Source: Variovorax sp. YR216
GTDB taxonomy: Bacteria > Pseudomonadota > Gammaproteobacteria > Burkholderiales > Burkholderiaceae_C
NCBI RefSeq assembly: GCF_900107745.1
Contig: NZ_FNRO01000015.1
Location: 105,319-169,318 of the forward strand
Length of the DNA stretch: 64,000 nt
Direction of reading: 5' to 3'
In this document: positions 31,989 through 40,526 of the stretch, piece by piece
Layout: the number at the start of each line of letters is the position of its first letter
How positions within the stretch are numbered: position 1 is the first letter of the stretch
Position numbers and translations under genes: made by a program
The notes under the pieces: generated by a model
What the model was told of the DNA's origin: nothing
Database searches by the model: none
What the model saw: the letters and a program-made list of their open reading frames with translations, nothing else

Positions 31989-33223
31989 GTCGCCTCACCG
32001 ACGGCCTGCGCCCCGGGATGCGCGTCTTCGTGCCGACGTTGAGCACCGAATCCTCTGTCTTCGTCGACGAACTGCGCGCCGACCCCGAGCGCGCGAGCGG
32101 CGTGACTTTCATGGGGGTGCAGTTCCCGGGCATCGATCGGGTGGACTACCTCAAGCTGCATCCCGAGGCGCGCCAGCAAGCCTTCTTCATGACACCCGGC
32201 GTGCGCGCCGGGCTCGCCCAGGGCCGCGCCGAGCTGCTCTCGCTCGACTACGTGGGCATCGCCCGCCATCTCGCCGAAGGCCCGCCGCCCGATCTCGCGG
32301 TGGCGCATCTGACCACGCCCGATGCCGAGGGCTGGTGCAGCCCCGGGCTCGCGAGCGACTTCATGCCGCTCGCGTGGCGACGCGCGAAGCGGCGCGTGGC
32401 TCACCTCAACCCGCGCATGCCACGCACGCAGGGGACCTTCCGGGTGCACGTCTCGGAGCTCGATGCCCATGTCGAGGCCGACGCGCCGCTCAACCCCTTC
32501 GTCGAAGCGCCGGCCGGCGAGGTCGAACGACGCATCGGCCAGCATGTCGCGCAACTGGTGCGCGACGGCGACACGCTGCAGTTCGGCATCGGCTCGGTGC
32601 CACTGGCGCTCGCCGGCGAACTCGGTGGGCACCGCAGGCTGCGCTTTCATGGCGGGCTGGTGGCGAGCGGTTTGCGCACGCTGTGGGAATCGGGCGCGCT
32701 CGATCGCGATGCGCCGGTCACCACCGGCGTGGTGCTCGGCGATGTCGGCTTCCACAACTTCATCGCGCAACTGCCCACGCTGCACATGGCGGACGTGACC
32801 CACACCCACGACCCGGCGCGCGTGGCGGCGATCCCGCGCTTCGTCGCGATCAACGCCGCGGCCGAGGTCGATCTCTTCGGGCAGATCAACGGCGAGCGCG
32901 TGGGCGGCACGATCCAGGCGGGCGCCGGCGGGCTGCCGGCCTTCGCACAGGGCGCGCTGTCGTCGCCGGGCGGGCGGCTGCTGGTGTGCCTCGGCGCGAC
33001 GGCGCGCAAAGGCAGCGTGTCGCGCATCGTGCCGGTGATCGGCGAGCAGGGCCTGTGCACGCTGCCGCGCTACCTGGCCGATGCGGTCGTCACCGAACAT
33101 GGCGTGGCGGAGTTTCGCCATCTGTCGCTCGATGCCCGCGCCGAGGCGCTGATCGGCATCGCCGCGCCCGAACACCGCGCCGCGCTGCAGGACGCGTGGC
33201 GCACGCTGCGCCAATCCGTCTGA
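31985..33223 (+). CDS. acetyl-CoA hydrolase/transferase family CoA-transferase
   Basis: The product has 412 residues of the class I CoA-transferase family related to 4-hydroxybutyrate CoA-transferase. The catalytic Glu is seen in AINAAAEVDLFGQ (Glu294). The glycine loops QFGIGSVPLAL and GTIQAGAGGLPAF are present. The family moves CoA between a short-chain acyl-CoA and a free acid, or hydrolyses it. It overlaps the MaoC gene by 4 bp. It could activate the incoming acid or release a diacid such as pimelate; sequence alone does not decide. Confidence 0.86.
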   Translation: MSRLTDGLRPGMRVFVPTLSTESSVFVDELRADPERASGVTFMGVQFPGIDRVDYLKLHPEARQQAFFMTPGVRAGLAQGRAELLSLDYVGIARHLAEGPPPDLAVAHLTTPDAEGWCSPGLASDFMPLAWRRAKRRVAHLNPRMPRTQGTFRVHVSELDAHVEADAPLNPFVEAPAGEVERRIGQHVAQLVRDGDTLQFGIGSVPLALAGELGGHRRLRFHGGLVASGLRTLWESGALDRDAPVTTGVVLGDVGFHNFIAQLPTLHMADVTHTHDPARVAAIPRFVAINAAAEVDLFGQINGERVGGTIQAGAGGLPAFAQGALSSPGGRLLVCLGATARKGSVSRIVPVIGEQGLCTLPRYLADAVVTEHGVAEFRHLSLDARAEALIGIAAPEHRAALQDAWRTLRQSV

Positions 33224-33226
33224 CCG

Positions 33227-33715
33227 ATGCGCGATTCCGAAACACCCGCGCCGGGCTTTCAACGCGTCGAACTCGGCGGCGCCTTCGCCACCGCCAACGG
33301 TCCGCTCTATGCGCGCTGGCATGACGAACATCTGCAGATCGGCTTTCGCGTGGGGCCCGCACAGGTCAACCCCGGCAACAACTGCCACGGCGGCATGCTC
33401 TGCACCTTCGCCGACATCCTGATCTCGACCGCCGCGCAGTACCAGACCGATATTCCGCGCCAGTTCCTGCCGACGATCAGCCTGCAGGTGGACTTCCTGG
33501 CCGGCGCACCGCTCGGCAGTTGGGTCCAGGGGCGGGCGGACATCCTTCGCGTGACGCGCAACCTCGTCTTCTCCCAGGGGCTGATCGAGGCCGACGGCGA
33601 GCCGGTGATGCGTGCGAGCGGCGTGTTCCGACGCGGCCCGCTGCTGCCGGAATCGGCGGACGACCAGGCATTGCGACTGCCCGGCATGCCGGAGCGGGTC
33701 ACGCGAGGCGGATGA
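33227..33715 (+). CDS. PaaI-type thioesterase
   Basis: The product has 162 residues and a hot-dog thioesterase fold. The active-site region is NPGNNCHGGMLCTFAD (HGG at 54-56, Asp63), followed by the central strand LPTISLQVDFL. PaaI-type enzymes remove CoA from dead-end aromatic or hydroxyacyl-CoA esters. It is the last gene of the site E operon. Its 3' end overlaps by 17 bp the 3' end of the convergent MDR gene, an arrangement that leaves no room for a terminator. Confidence 0.85.
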   Translation: MRDSETPAPGFQRVELGGAFATANGPLYARWHDEHLQIGFRVGPAQVNPGNNCHGGMLCTFADILISTAAQYQTDIPRQFLPTISLQVDFLAGAPLGSWVQGRADILRVTRNLVFSQGLIEADGEPVMRASGVFRRGPLLPESADDQALRLPGMPERVTRGG

Positions 33716-34709
33716 GCCGCTTGCCGAGGTTCTCGCCCCGGTAGAGGCCGGCGATCGCATCGGGTGCGCTGTCGATGCCCTCCAGCACCTCTTCCACGTA
33801 GTGCAGCCTGCCCGCGCGTACCCAGCCCGCGAGATCTTCCAGCGCGATGGGCGTGTGTTCGGGGTGGTCGAAGATCACGAAGCCCTGCATGCGGGCACGC
33901 CTGGTGAGCAGGTGGCGCTCCACGCGCGGGCCGAGCGGCGGCGGGTCCCAGTTGGCCACCGAGGCGGTGCCGCAGATCACCACGCGGGCGCCGACGTTGA
34001 GCCGCGCCAGCACCGCATCGCTGATCGCGCCGGCGGTGTTGTCGAAATACACATCCACCCCACCCGGCAGCGCCTCGGCGAGCCGCTGCTCGAAATCCGG
34101 CGCCTTGTAGTCGACCGCGGCGTCGTAGCCGAAGCGGTCGATGCACATGCGCCGCTTGGTCTCGCCGCCGGTGATGCCGACCGTGCGGCAGCCGCGCAGC
34201 TTCGCGATCTGGCCCACGCAGGAGCCGACCGCGCCGGCCGCGGTCGACACCACCACCGTTTCGCCCGCGCGCGGGTGGCCGACTTCGAGCAGGCCGTAGT
34301 GCGCCGTGATCCCGTTGATGCCCAGCACGCCGAGTGCGGTGGAGATCGGCAGGTCCTCGTCCACGATCCGCCGCTGGATGGCCGCCGGCTCGATCGCCGC
34401 AAAGTCCTGCCAGCCGAACATGCCGGTGACCGCGGTGCCCACCGGCCATTCGGGCATGGTCGATTCCACGATGCGTCCCGCCGCGAAAGCGCGCATCACG
34501 GCGCCGATCGCGACAGGCTCCGAGTAATTGGCGACGGCGTTGACCCAGCCGCGCATCGCCGGTTCCACCGACAGCCACTCGTTGCGCACCAGCACCTGCC
34601 CCGGCGCGAGCGGTTCGACCGGCACCTGGGCGATCTCGAAATGTTCAGCCTGTGGAATGCCGTTAGGCCGGCTCCTGAGCCGCACCTGGCGGTTGTTGCG
34701 TGGGTTCAT
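33699..34709 (-). CDS. MDR-family NADP-dependent oxidoreductase (PTGR/LTB4-DH-like)
   Basis: The product has 336 residues of the zinc-free medium-chain reductase group. The N-terminal catalytic domain (LVRNEWLSVEPAMRGWV) is followed by the Rossmann domain (VVVSTAAGAVGSCVGQIAKL, then VGITGGETK). The family reduces alpha-beta double bonds of enals, enones or prostaglandin-like ketones with NADPH. I used the ATG at 34709, with GGAGA 8 bp upstream. It stands divergent from the MaoC-CitE operon. Site F (34774-34793) lies 64 bp upstream, so it should share the MarR control. Confidence 0.88.
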   Translation of the reverse strand: MNPRNNRQVRLRSRPNGIPQAEHFEIAQVPVEPLAPGQVLVRNEWLSVEPAMRGWVNAVANYSEPVAIGAVMRAFAAGRIVESTMPEWPVGTAVTGMFGWQDFAAIEPAAIQRRIVDEDLPISTALGVLGINGITAHYGLLEVGHPRAGETVVVSTAAGAVGSCVGQIAKLRGCRTVGITGGETKRRMCIDRFGYDAAVDYKAPDFEQRLAEALPGGVDVYFDNTAGAISDAVLARLNVGARVVICGTASVANWDPPPLGPRVERHLLTRRARMQGFVIFDHPEHTPIALEDLAGWVRAGRLHYVEEVLEGIDSAPDAIAGLYRGENLGKRLIRLA

Positions 34710-34773
34710 CGATCTGTCTCCTACAGGACGGGCATCAAGGTTCGACCCGAGTTGCAAAGCGTTCAGACTTGCT

Positions 34774-34793
34774 ATAGTACACATGCGTATGAT
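34774..34793. promoter_or_regulatory. regulon palindrome, site F (divergent promoter)
   Basis: The sequence is ATAGTAC-ACATGC-GTATGAT, between divergent starts at 34709 (minus) and 34841 (plus). It agrees with site A at 16 of 20 positions. It probably controls both the MDR gene and the second large plus-strand operon. Confidence 0.72.
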
Positions 34794-34840
34794 GCACATA
34801 CATACACTGAGTCGAACTTATTTTTCGAGAGGGTTGCACG

Positions 34841-35293
34841 ATGGCAGGCCGCTGGTTTGAGCAATTCGAAGTCGGGCAGACATTCGACCATGAGATCCGC
34901 CGCACGGTGACCGAGTCCGACAATATGTGGTTCAGCAATGCCACCTGCAATCCGGCGGCGATCCACATCGATGCGGAGTATTGCAAGGGCACCGAGTTCG
35001 GCCAGCCGCTGGTCAACAGCATCTTCACACTGGGGCTGGTGATCGGGCTTTCGGTGCAGGAGACCACCCTCGGCACCACGGTGGCGAATCTGGGCATGAC
35101 CGACACGCGCTTCCCCAAGCCGGTGTTCGCGGGCGACACGATCCGCTCGCGCACCACGGTGAAGGACGTGCGCGAGAGCAAGTCGCGCCCCAACGCGGGC
35201 ATCGTGACCTTCCTGCACCAGGGGCTGAACCAGCGCGGCGAAGAGGTGTGCGTCTGCACCCGGCAAGCCTTGATGCTGAGGAAGCCCGGATGA
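34841..35293 (+). CDS. MaoC-like hydratase
   Basis: The product has 150 residues with a single hot-dog domain. The catalytic segment reads SNATCNPAAIHID (His42) and is followed by GTEFGQPLVNSIFTLGLVIGLSV. This is the MaoC subgroup seen with CitE-like lyases, such as mesaconyl-CoA hydratases. It starts 47 bp after site F and its stop overlaps the CitE-like start by 4 bp. It probably hydrates an enoyl-CoA to a hydroxyacyl-CoA that the lyase then splits. Confidence 0.87.
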   Translation: MAGRWFEQFEVGQTFDHEIRRTVTESDNMWFSNATCNPAAIHIDAEYCKGTEFGQPLVNSIFTLGLVIGLSVQETTLGTTVANLGMTDTRFPKPVFAGDTIRSRTTVKDVRESKSRPNAGIVTFLHQGLNQRGEEVCVCTRQALMLRKPG

Positions 35294-36180
35294 GCCGAAG
35301 CATGAGCCGTCTCAAGCTGCGTTCGATGCTGTTCGTGCCCGCCGACAGCGAACGCAAGCTCGCCAAGGCGCTCGGCAGCCCGGCGGACGTGCTGATCCTC
35401 GACCTGGAAGATGCGGTCGCCGAATCGCGCAAGGAAGCCGCGCGGCAGATGGCTGCCGAGTTCATCGCGGCGCAGGCTTCGTCGATTTCCGCGCGCCTCT
35501 TCGTTCGCATCAATCCGCTGGACACCGCACTCGCGATGGGCGACCTCGCCGCCGTCACCGTGCCCGGGCTCGCCGGGATCATGCTGCCGAAGACGCGCAG
35601 CGCCGCCGACATCGTGCGGCTCGCGCATGGGCTCGATGCGCTCGAGGCGCGCGCCGGCATCGCGCCCGGCACCGTCAAGGTGGTGCCCGTCGCGACAGAG
35701 ACGCCGCAGGCGATGCTCAACATGCAAAGCATGAACGGTCCGATCGCCCGGCTCGCAGGCATCACCTGGGGCGCGGAGGATCTGTCGACGGCGATCGGCG
35801 CGGTGTCGAACCGCGAGGAGGACGGCAGCCTTTCGCCGCTCTACCAGCTCGCGAATTCGCTGTGCCTGTGCGCGGCGGCGGCGGCGGGCGTGCCGGCCGT
35901 CGACACGCTCTATGCCGACTTCCGCGATGCGGCGGGACTTGCATCGGCCTGCCGCGCATCGCGCCGGCGCGGCTTTCGCGGCCGCATCGCGATCCACCCC
36001 GACCAGGTCGCGACGATCAACGAAGCCTATTCGCCCACCGAGGCCGAACTCGCACACGCGCGGCGCATCGTCGATGCCTTCGCGGCGCAGCCCGATGCGG
36101 GCACGCTGAGCATCGACGGCGTGATGGTCGACAAGCCTCATCTCACGCAGGCGCTCGAAACCCTGCGCCTCGCCGACTGA
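35290..36180 (+). CDS. CitE-like acyl-CoA lyase (HpcH/HpaI aldolase family)
   Basis: The product has 296 residues, a TIM barrel. The key motifs are RSMLFVPADSERKLAKAL near 11, DVLILDLEDAVA (Asp/Glu of the Mg site) near 34, LFVRINPL near 70 and ITWGAEDLSTAIG near 157. The family includes citrate lyase beta subunits and malyl- or methylmalyl-CoA lyases. It cleaves a 3-hydroxy-3-carboxy-type CoA ester to a keto acid and acyl-CoA. Coupling to the MaoC gene by a 4-bp overlap supports a hydrate-then-split sequence. Confidence 0.86.
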   Translation: MSRSMSRLKLRSMLFVPADSERKLAKALGSPADVLILDLEDAVAESRKEAARQMAAEFIAAQASSISARLFVRINPLDTALAMGDLAAVTVPGLAGIMLPKTRSAADIVRLAHGLDALEARAGIAPGTVKVVPVATETPQAMLNMQSMNGPIARLAGITWGAEDLSTAIGAVSNREEDGSLSPLYQLANSLCLCAAAAAGVPAVDTLYADFRDAAGLASACRASRRRGFRGRIAIHPDQVATINEAYSPTEAELAHARRIVDAFAAQPDAGTLSIDGVMVDKPHLTQALETLRLAD

Positions 36181-36215
36181 ACGCCGGAAACGACAACACA
36201 CGGAGAGACACACCC

Positions 36216-37382
36216 ATGGACTTTTCAGTCAGTGACGACCACCGCGCGATCCGCGACGGCGTGAGCGCGGTCGTGCGCTCGTTCGACGACGAATACTGGC
36301 TCGCACGCGACGAGGACGGCGAGTTCCCGCGCGCCTTCCATACCGCGATGGCCGATGCGGGCTGGCTCGGCATCACGATGCCCGCCGACTACGGCGGCGC
36401 GGGCCTGGGCGTGACCGAGGCGGTGATCATGCTGCACGAGGTCGCGAGCCACGGTGGCGGCATGGCGGCGGCGTCGACGGTGCACATCAACCTCTTCGGT
36501 CCGCATCCGATCGTGGTGTTCGGCACGCACGAGCAGCGCCAGCGCTGGCTGCCACGCCTCGTCGAAGGCAAGGACCAGTGCTGCTTCGGCTTCACCGAGC
36601 CCGACGCGGGCCTGAACACCACCGCGATCAAGACCTTCGCGCAGAAGGTGCCCGGCGGCTACGTGGTGCACGGCCAGAAGGTGTGGACCTCGACGGCGCA
36701 GGTCGCCAACAAGATCATGCTGCTGACCCGCACCACCAAGCTGGAGGACTGCAAGCGGCCCACCGACGGCATCACGATCTTCTACACCGACCTCGACCGC
36801 AGCAAGATCGAGGTGCACCGCATTCCGAAGATGGGCCGCAAGGCGGTCGATTCGAATTCGATCTTCATTGATGGCCTCTTCATCCCCGAGGAAGACCGCG
36901 TCGGCGAGGAAGGCAAGGGCTTCTCGTACATCCTGCACAGCCTGAACCCCGAGCGGCTGCTGGTCGCCGCCGAGGCGGTCGCGATCGGGCAGGACGCACT
37001 GCGCCGCGCCTCCAAGTACGCCCGCGAACGCGTGGTGTTCGACCGCCCGATCGGCCAGAACCAGGGCATCCAGCATCCGCTGGCCGAGCGCTGGATGGCG
37101 CTCGAAGCGGCCTGGGCCATGGTCATGAAGGGTGCCTGGCTCTACGACAACCAACAGCCTTGCGGGGCCGAGGCCAATACGGCCAAGTTCCTCGGTGCGC
37201 GCGCCGGCTTCGATTCGTGCATGCAGGCGGTGCTGACGCACGGCGGCTTCGGCTACGCGAAGGAATACCACGTCGAGCGCCTGCTGCGCGAAGTCACGGT
37301 CACGCGCATCGCGCCGGTGACCGAGCAACTGATCCTGTCGTTCATCGCCGAGAAGGTGCTGGACCTGCCCAAGTCCTACTGA
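36216..37382 (+). CDS. acyl-CoA dehydrogenase
   Basis: The product has 388 residues of acyl-CoA dehydrogenase fold: CCFGFTEPDAGLNTTAI for FAD/substrate, KVWTSTAQVANKIMLL, and a C-terminus TRIAPVTEQLILSFIAEKVLDLPKSY. The last part differs from the classical EGT motif, with Thr-Glu at the equivalent region. It resembles FadE-type proteins for bulky or branched substrates. It and the next dehydrogenase (17 bp away) could form either two homotetramers or a heterotetramer as in steroid-degrading actinobacteria. An AliB-like role, dehydrogenating a cyclohexanecarboxyl-CoA, is possible. Confidence 0.88.
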   Translation: MDFSVSDDHRAIRDGVSAVVRSFDDEYWLARDEDGEFPRAFHTAMADAGWLGITMPADYGGAGLGVTEAVIMLHEVASHGGGMAAASTVHINLFGPHPIVVFGTHEQRQRWLPRLVEGKDQCCFGFTEPDAGLNTTAIKTFAQKVPGGYVVHGQKVWTSTAQVANKIMLLTRTTKLEDCKRPTDGITIFYTDLDRSKIEVHRIPKMGRKAVDSNSIFIDGLFIPEEDRVGEEGKGFSYILHSLNPERLLVAAEAVAIGQDALRRASKYARERVVFDRPIGQNQGIQHPLAERWMALEAAWAMVMKGAWLYDNQQPCGAEANTAKFLGARAGFDSCMQAVLTHGGFGYAKEYHVERLLREVTVTRIAPVTEQLILSFIAEKVLDLPKSY

Positions 37383-37399
37383 CAAAAGGGAGAGCCAAG

Positions 37400-38599
37400 G
37401 TGTTCAAAAGAGATCTTTTCAACGCGGACCACGAAGCGTTCCGCGACATGGTGCGGCGCTTCATCGACAACGAGATCGCACCGCATCACGCGCAATGGGA
37501 AGCCGACGGCGTGGTGCCACGCGACCTGTGGCTCAAGGCCGGCGAGGCAGGCATGCTGTGCTGCACCGTGCCCGAGCAGTACGGCGGCGCGGGCGCGGAC
37601 TACCTCTTCGACGTGATCGTGTTCGAGGAGATGGCCCGCTCGGGCTATACCGGCCCGGGCTTCATGATCCATTGCGACCTGGTCGCGACCTACATCGCGA
37701 GCTTCGGCTCCGAGGCGCAGAAGAAGAAGTGGCTGCCGCTGATGGTCCAGGGCAAGGCGATCGGCTCGCTCGGCATGACCGAGCCGCACGCGGGCTCCGA
37801 CCTGAAGGCGATCCGCACCCGCGCGGTGCGCGACGGCGACGACTTCGTGATCTCGGGCCAGAAGGTGTTCATCTCCAACGGCCAGCTCTGCGACGTGATC
37901 GTGCTCGCGACCAAGACCGACTCGACCGCGGGCGCAAAGGGCGTCACGCTCTTTCTGGTCGACACCAGCCTGCCGGGCTTCCGTCGTGGCAAGAACCTGC
38001 ACAAGCTGGGCATGAAGGCGCAGGACACCTCGGAGCTCTTCTTCGACGAGGTGCGCGTGCCCGCGTCGGCGATGCTCGGCGAGGAAGGCCGCGGCTTCGA
38101 GCTGATGATGACCAAGCTCGCGCAGGAGCGGCTCGCGCAGGCAATCCGCTCGGCCACGGTGGCCGAGACCGTGATCGACTGGACCATCGAGTACACCGCC
38201 GGCCGCAAGGCCTTCGGCAAGACGATCGGCGATTTCCAGAACACGCAGTTCAAGCTCGCAGAGCTGCGCACCGAGGCGGTGGTGGGCCGCCAGTTCACCG
38301 ACCAGTGCATCCGCCGCTTCATGGCCGGCGAGCTCGATGCGGTGGATGCGGCAATGGCCAAGATGTGGCTGAGCAACATGCACTGCAAGGTGGTCGACGA
38401 ATGCCTGCAGCTCTTCGGCGGCTGGGGCTACATGTGGGAATATCCGATCGCCCGCGCGTACGCCGATGCGCGCATCGTCAAGATCGCGGGCGGCTCGATC
38501 GAGGTGATGAAGCACATCATCGGCCGCCAGCTGTTCGCCAATTTCCGTCCGACCAAGGACCCGGCCGTCAACGGCGTGGCCGGCATCAATCCCGCCTGA
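37400..38599 (+). CDS. acyl-CoA dehydrogenase, long-chain/isovaleryl-type catalytic Glu
   Basis: The product has 399 residues and starts at a GTG after AGGGAGAG. FAD-loop LGMTEPHAGSDLKAIRT and substrate segment FVISGQKVFISNGQLCDV are clear. The C-terminal EGT position is GGS (KIAGGSIEVMKHIIGR), but KLAQERLAQAIRS holds Glu at the place used as base in long-chain and isovaleryl-CoA dehydrogenases. It is therefore likely active. It is fourth in the site F operon. It probably carries the alpha-beta dehydrogenation of a branched or long side chain. Confidence 0.9.
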   Translation: MFKRDLFNADHEAFRDMVRRFIDNEIAPHHAQWEADGVVPRDLWLKAGEAGMLCCTVPEQYGGAGADYLFDVIVFEEMARSGYTGPGFMIHCDLVATYIASFGSEAQKKKWLPLMVQGKAIGSLGMTEPHAGSDLKAIRTRAVRDGDDFVISGQKVFISNGQLCDVIVLATKTDSTAGAKGVTLFLVDTSLPGFRRGKNLHKLGMKAQDTSELFFDEVRVPASAMLGEEGRGFELMMTKLAQERLAQAIRSATVAETVIDWTIEYTAGRKAFGKTIGDFQNTQFKLAELRTEAVVGRQFTDQCIRRFMAGELDAVDAAMAKMWLSNMHCKVVDECLQLFGGWGYMWEYPIARAYADARIVKIAGGSIEVMKHIIGRQLFANFRPTKDPAVNGVAGINPA

Positions 38600-38632
38600 G
38601 GCACGCTCGACCTCCATCGCAAGGAACGACAC

Positions 38633-39544
38633 ATGACCATGATGGCCAACGGCCCCCTCCGCGACGACGCCCTGAAGGGAAAGCGCATTCTCATAACCGG
38701 CGGCGGCACCGGGCTGGGCAAGGAACTCGCCCGCAGCTTCGTGTCGCACGGTGCCGCGGTGCACATCTGCGGCCGGCGCGAAGGCGTGCTGCAGGAAGCG
38801 GTCGCCGAGCTGCGCGCGCAGGCGGCGCACGGCGGAAGCATCGAACACCACATCTGCGACGTGCGCAGCGCTGAACAGATGGAGGCGATGGTCGAGAAGA
38901 TCTGGCAAGGCGGCCCCCTCACCGGCCTCGTGAACAACGCGGCGGCCAATTTCATCTCGCCGTCCGTGGAGATCAGCCCGCGCGGCTTCGAGGCGGTCCG
39001 CTCGACCGTGATGGACGGTGCCCTGTACGCCACCCTCGCCTGCGGACGCCGCTGGATTGCCCAGGGCTTGCCCGGCTCGGTCGTGAGCATGCTCGTGACA
39101 TGGGTGTGGACCGGTTCGCCCTACGTGCTGCCTTCGGTGATGGCGAAGTCGGCGATCCACGCCATGACGATGTCGCTGGCCGTGGAATGGGGCCGGCACA
39201 ACATCCGCGTGAATGCGGTCGCGCCCGGTCCCTTCCCGACCGAAAGCGCCTGGGAGAAGCTCGCGCCGATCCCGAAGGCGAACGTCGGCGCGGCCTCCTC
39301 CGAGAAGGTGCCGATGGGCCGCTTCGGCAAGATGCCCGAACTGTGCAACCTGCTGATGTTCCTCCAGTCGGATGGCTGCGACTACATCACCGGCCAGAAC
39401 ATCGCCATCGACGGCGGCCACCACCTCGCGGCGCCCAGCACCTTCGCCGAGATGAATGCCATGACGCCGGAAGACTGGGCCGAAGCCAAGCGCATCGTTC
39501 GCGCCCGGGCGGAACAGGAAAAGGCGCAACGCAGCGCTGGTTGA
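38633..39544 (+). CDS. SDR, 2,4-dienoyl-CoA reductase (DECR)-like
   Basis: The product has 303 residues with TGGGTGLG near 23-30 and NNAA near 100. The catalytic Tyr of SDRs is missing: the segment reads PSVMAKSAIHAMTMSLAVEWG, matching the DECR pattern PS-x-AKAG...EWG. The C-terminal tail (FAEMNAMTPEDWAEAKRIVRA) also matches DECR proteins. It should reduce a 2,4-dienoyl-CoA with NADPH. It is the second Tyr-less, double-bond-reducing SDR in the island besides the PECR-like one at 3999. Confidence 0.86.
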   Translation: MTMMANGPLRDDALKGKRILITGGGTGLGKELARSFVSHGAAVHICGRREGVLQEAVAELRAQAAHGGSIEHHICDVRSAEQMEAMVEKIWQGGPLTGLVNNAAANFISPSVEISPRGFEAVRSTVMDGALYATLACGRRWIAQGLPGSVVSMLVTWVWTGSPYVLPSVMAKSAIHAMTMSLAVEWGRHNIRVNAVAPGPFPTESAWEKLAPIPKANVGAASSEKVPMGRFGKMPELCNLLMFLQSDGCDYITGQNIAIDGGHHLAAPSTFAEMNAMTPEDWAEAKRIVRARAEQEKAQRSAG

Positions 39545-39558
39545 TCGACGTGGCACGC

Positions 39559-40524
39559 ATGACCCGCAGAAGAAGCCTTCTAGGTGCGATGGCGCTGGCA
39601 TCGACATGGCCCTTCGAGATCGCACGCGCGCAAAGCTTTCCCGCTCGGCCGATCACCCTCATCGCGCCTTCGGTGGCGGGCGGATCGACCGATGTGATCT
39701 GCCGCGCCATGGCCGACTCTGTCGCTCGCCGGCTTGGTGTGCCGGTTGTCGTGGAAAACAAGGCGGGCGCCGGGGGCTCGCTCGGCGGCCTGGCGCTGGC
39801 CTCGGCGCGGCCGGACGGCTATACCGTCGCGCTGCTGCCGCTCGCCACCTTTCGCATGCCCTTGATGCAGAAGATGGCGTTCGACCCGCTGCGTGACATC
39901 GCATACGTCGCGGGTCTGGGTGGCTTCGTGTTCGGGCTGGCAGTGAAGGCCGATGCACCTTTCGCACGGTTGAATGACCTGATCGATCACGCTCGAAAGC
40001 ATCCGGGCGACGTGAGCTACGGTCATGCCGGCGTCGGCTCCACCCCTCATCTCGCGGTGGAGGAACTCGCGCAGAAGACGGGTGTGCAGTTCACCGCGGT
40101 CCCGTACAAGGGCTCGAACGAGGCCCTGGCCGCCCTGCTGGGCGGTCAGGTTTCCATGATGAGCGGAACCACCGAGTTTGCGCCGCACGTGCAATCGGGC
40201 AAGCTGCGTGTGCTGGCCACGCTCGGTGCAAAGCGCGCGGCGGCCTTTCCAGAGGTTCCGACGCTGCGCGAACTGGGCGTTGATATCGTGAACGAGTCGC
40301 CCTTCGGCATTGGCGCGCCGCGCGGCACCGACCCGACCGTGATTCGCACGCTGCACGACGCCTTCACGGCATCGCTGGAGGACCCGGCCGTCAAGGCGGC
40401 CTATTCGCGCTTCATGATGCCGATGATCCCCATGAGCTCATCCGAGTACGAGGCCTTCGCGCGTCGCACGGTCGCCGAGGAGCGCACGACGCTGGCTCGA
40501 CTCGGGCTGCTGAGAACGGAGTAA
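39559..40524 (+). CDS. TctC/Bug family tripartite transporter substrate-binding protein
   Basis: The product has 321 residues. An export signal (TRRRSLLGAMALASTWPFEI) precedes the Bug-type domain (PARPITLIAPSVAGGSTDVICRAMAD). GGQVSMMSGTTEF near 195 and FPEVPTLRELG near 231 are typical. The protein binds a carboxylic acid in the periplasm. No TctA or TctB gene is in the window, so it is an orphan receptor, common in Bordetella and Variovorax. It follows the DECR-like gene by 14 bp and precedes an acyl-CoA ligase by 2 bp. Start ATG 39559; a GTG at 39550 is possible. Confidence 0.9.
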   Translation: MTRRRSLLGAMALASTWPFEIARAQSFPARPITLIAPSVAGGSTDVICRAMADSVARRLGVPVVVENKAGAGGSLGGLALASARPDGYTVALLPLATFRMPLMQKMAFDPLRDIAYVAGLGGFVFGLAVKADAPFARLNDLIDHARKHPGDVSYGHAGVGSTPHLAVEELAQKTGVQFTAVPYKGSNEALAALLGGQVSMMSGTTEFAPHVQSGKLRVLATLGAKRAAAFPEVPTLRELGVDIVNESPFGIGAPRGTDPTVIRTLHDAFTASLEDPAVKAAYSRFMMPMIPMSSSEYEAFARRTVAEERTTLARLGLLRTE

Positions 40525-40526
40525 GG

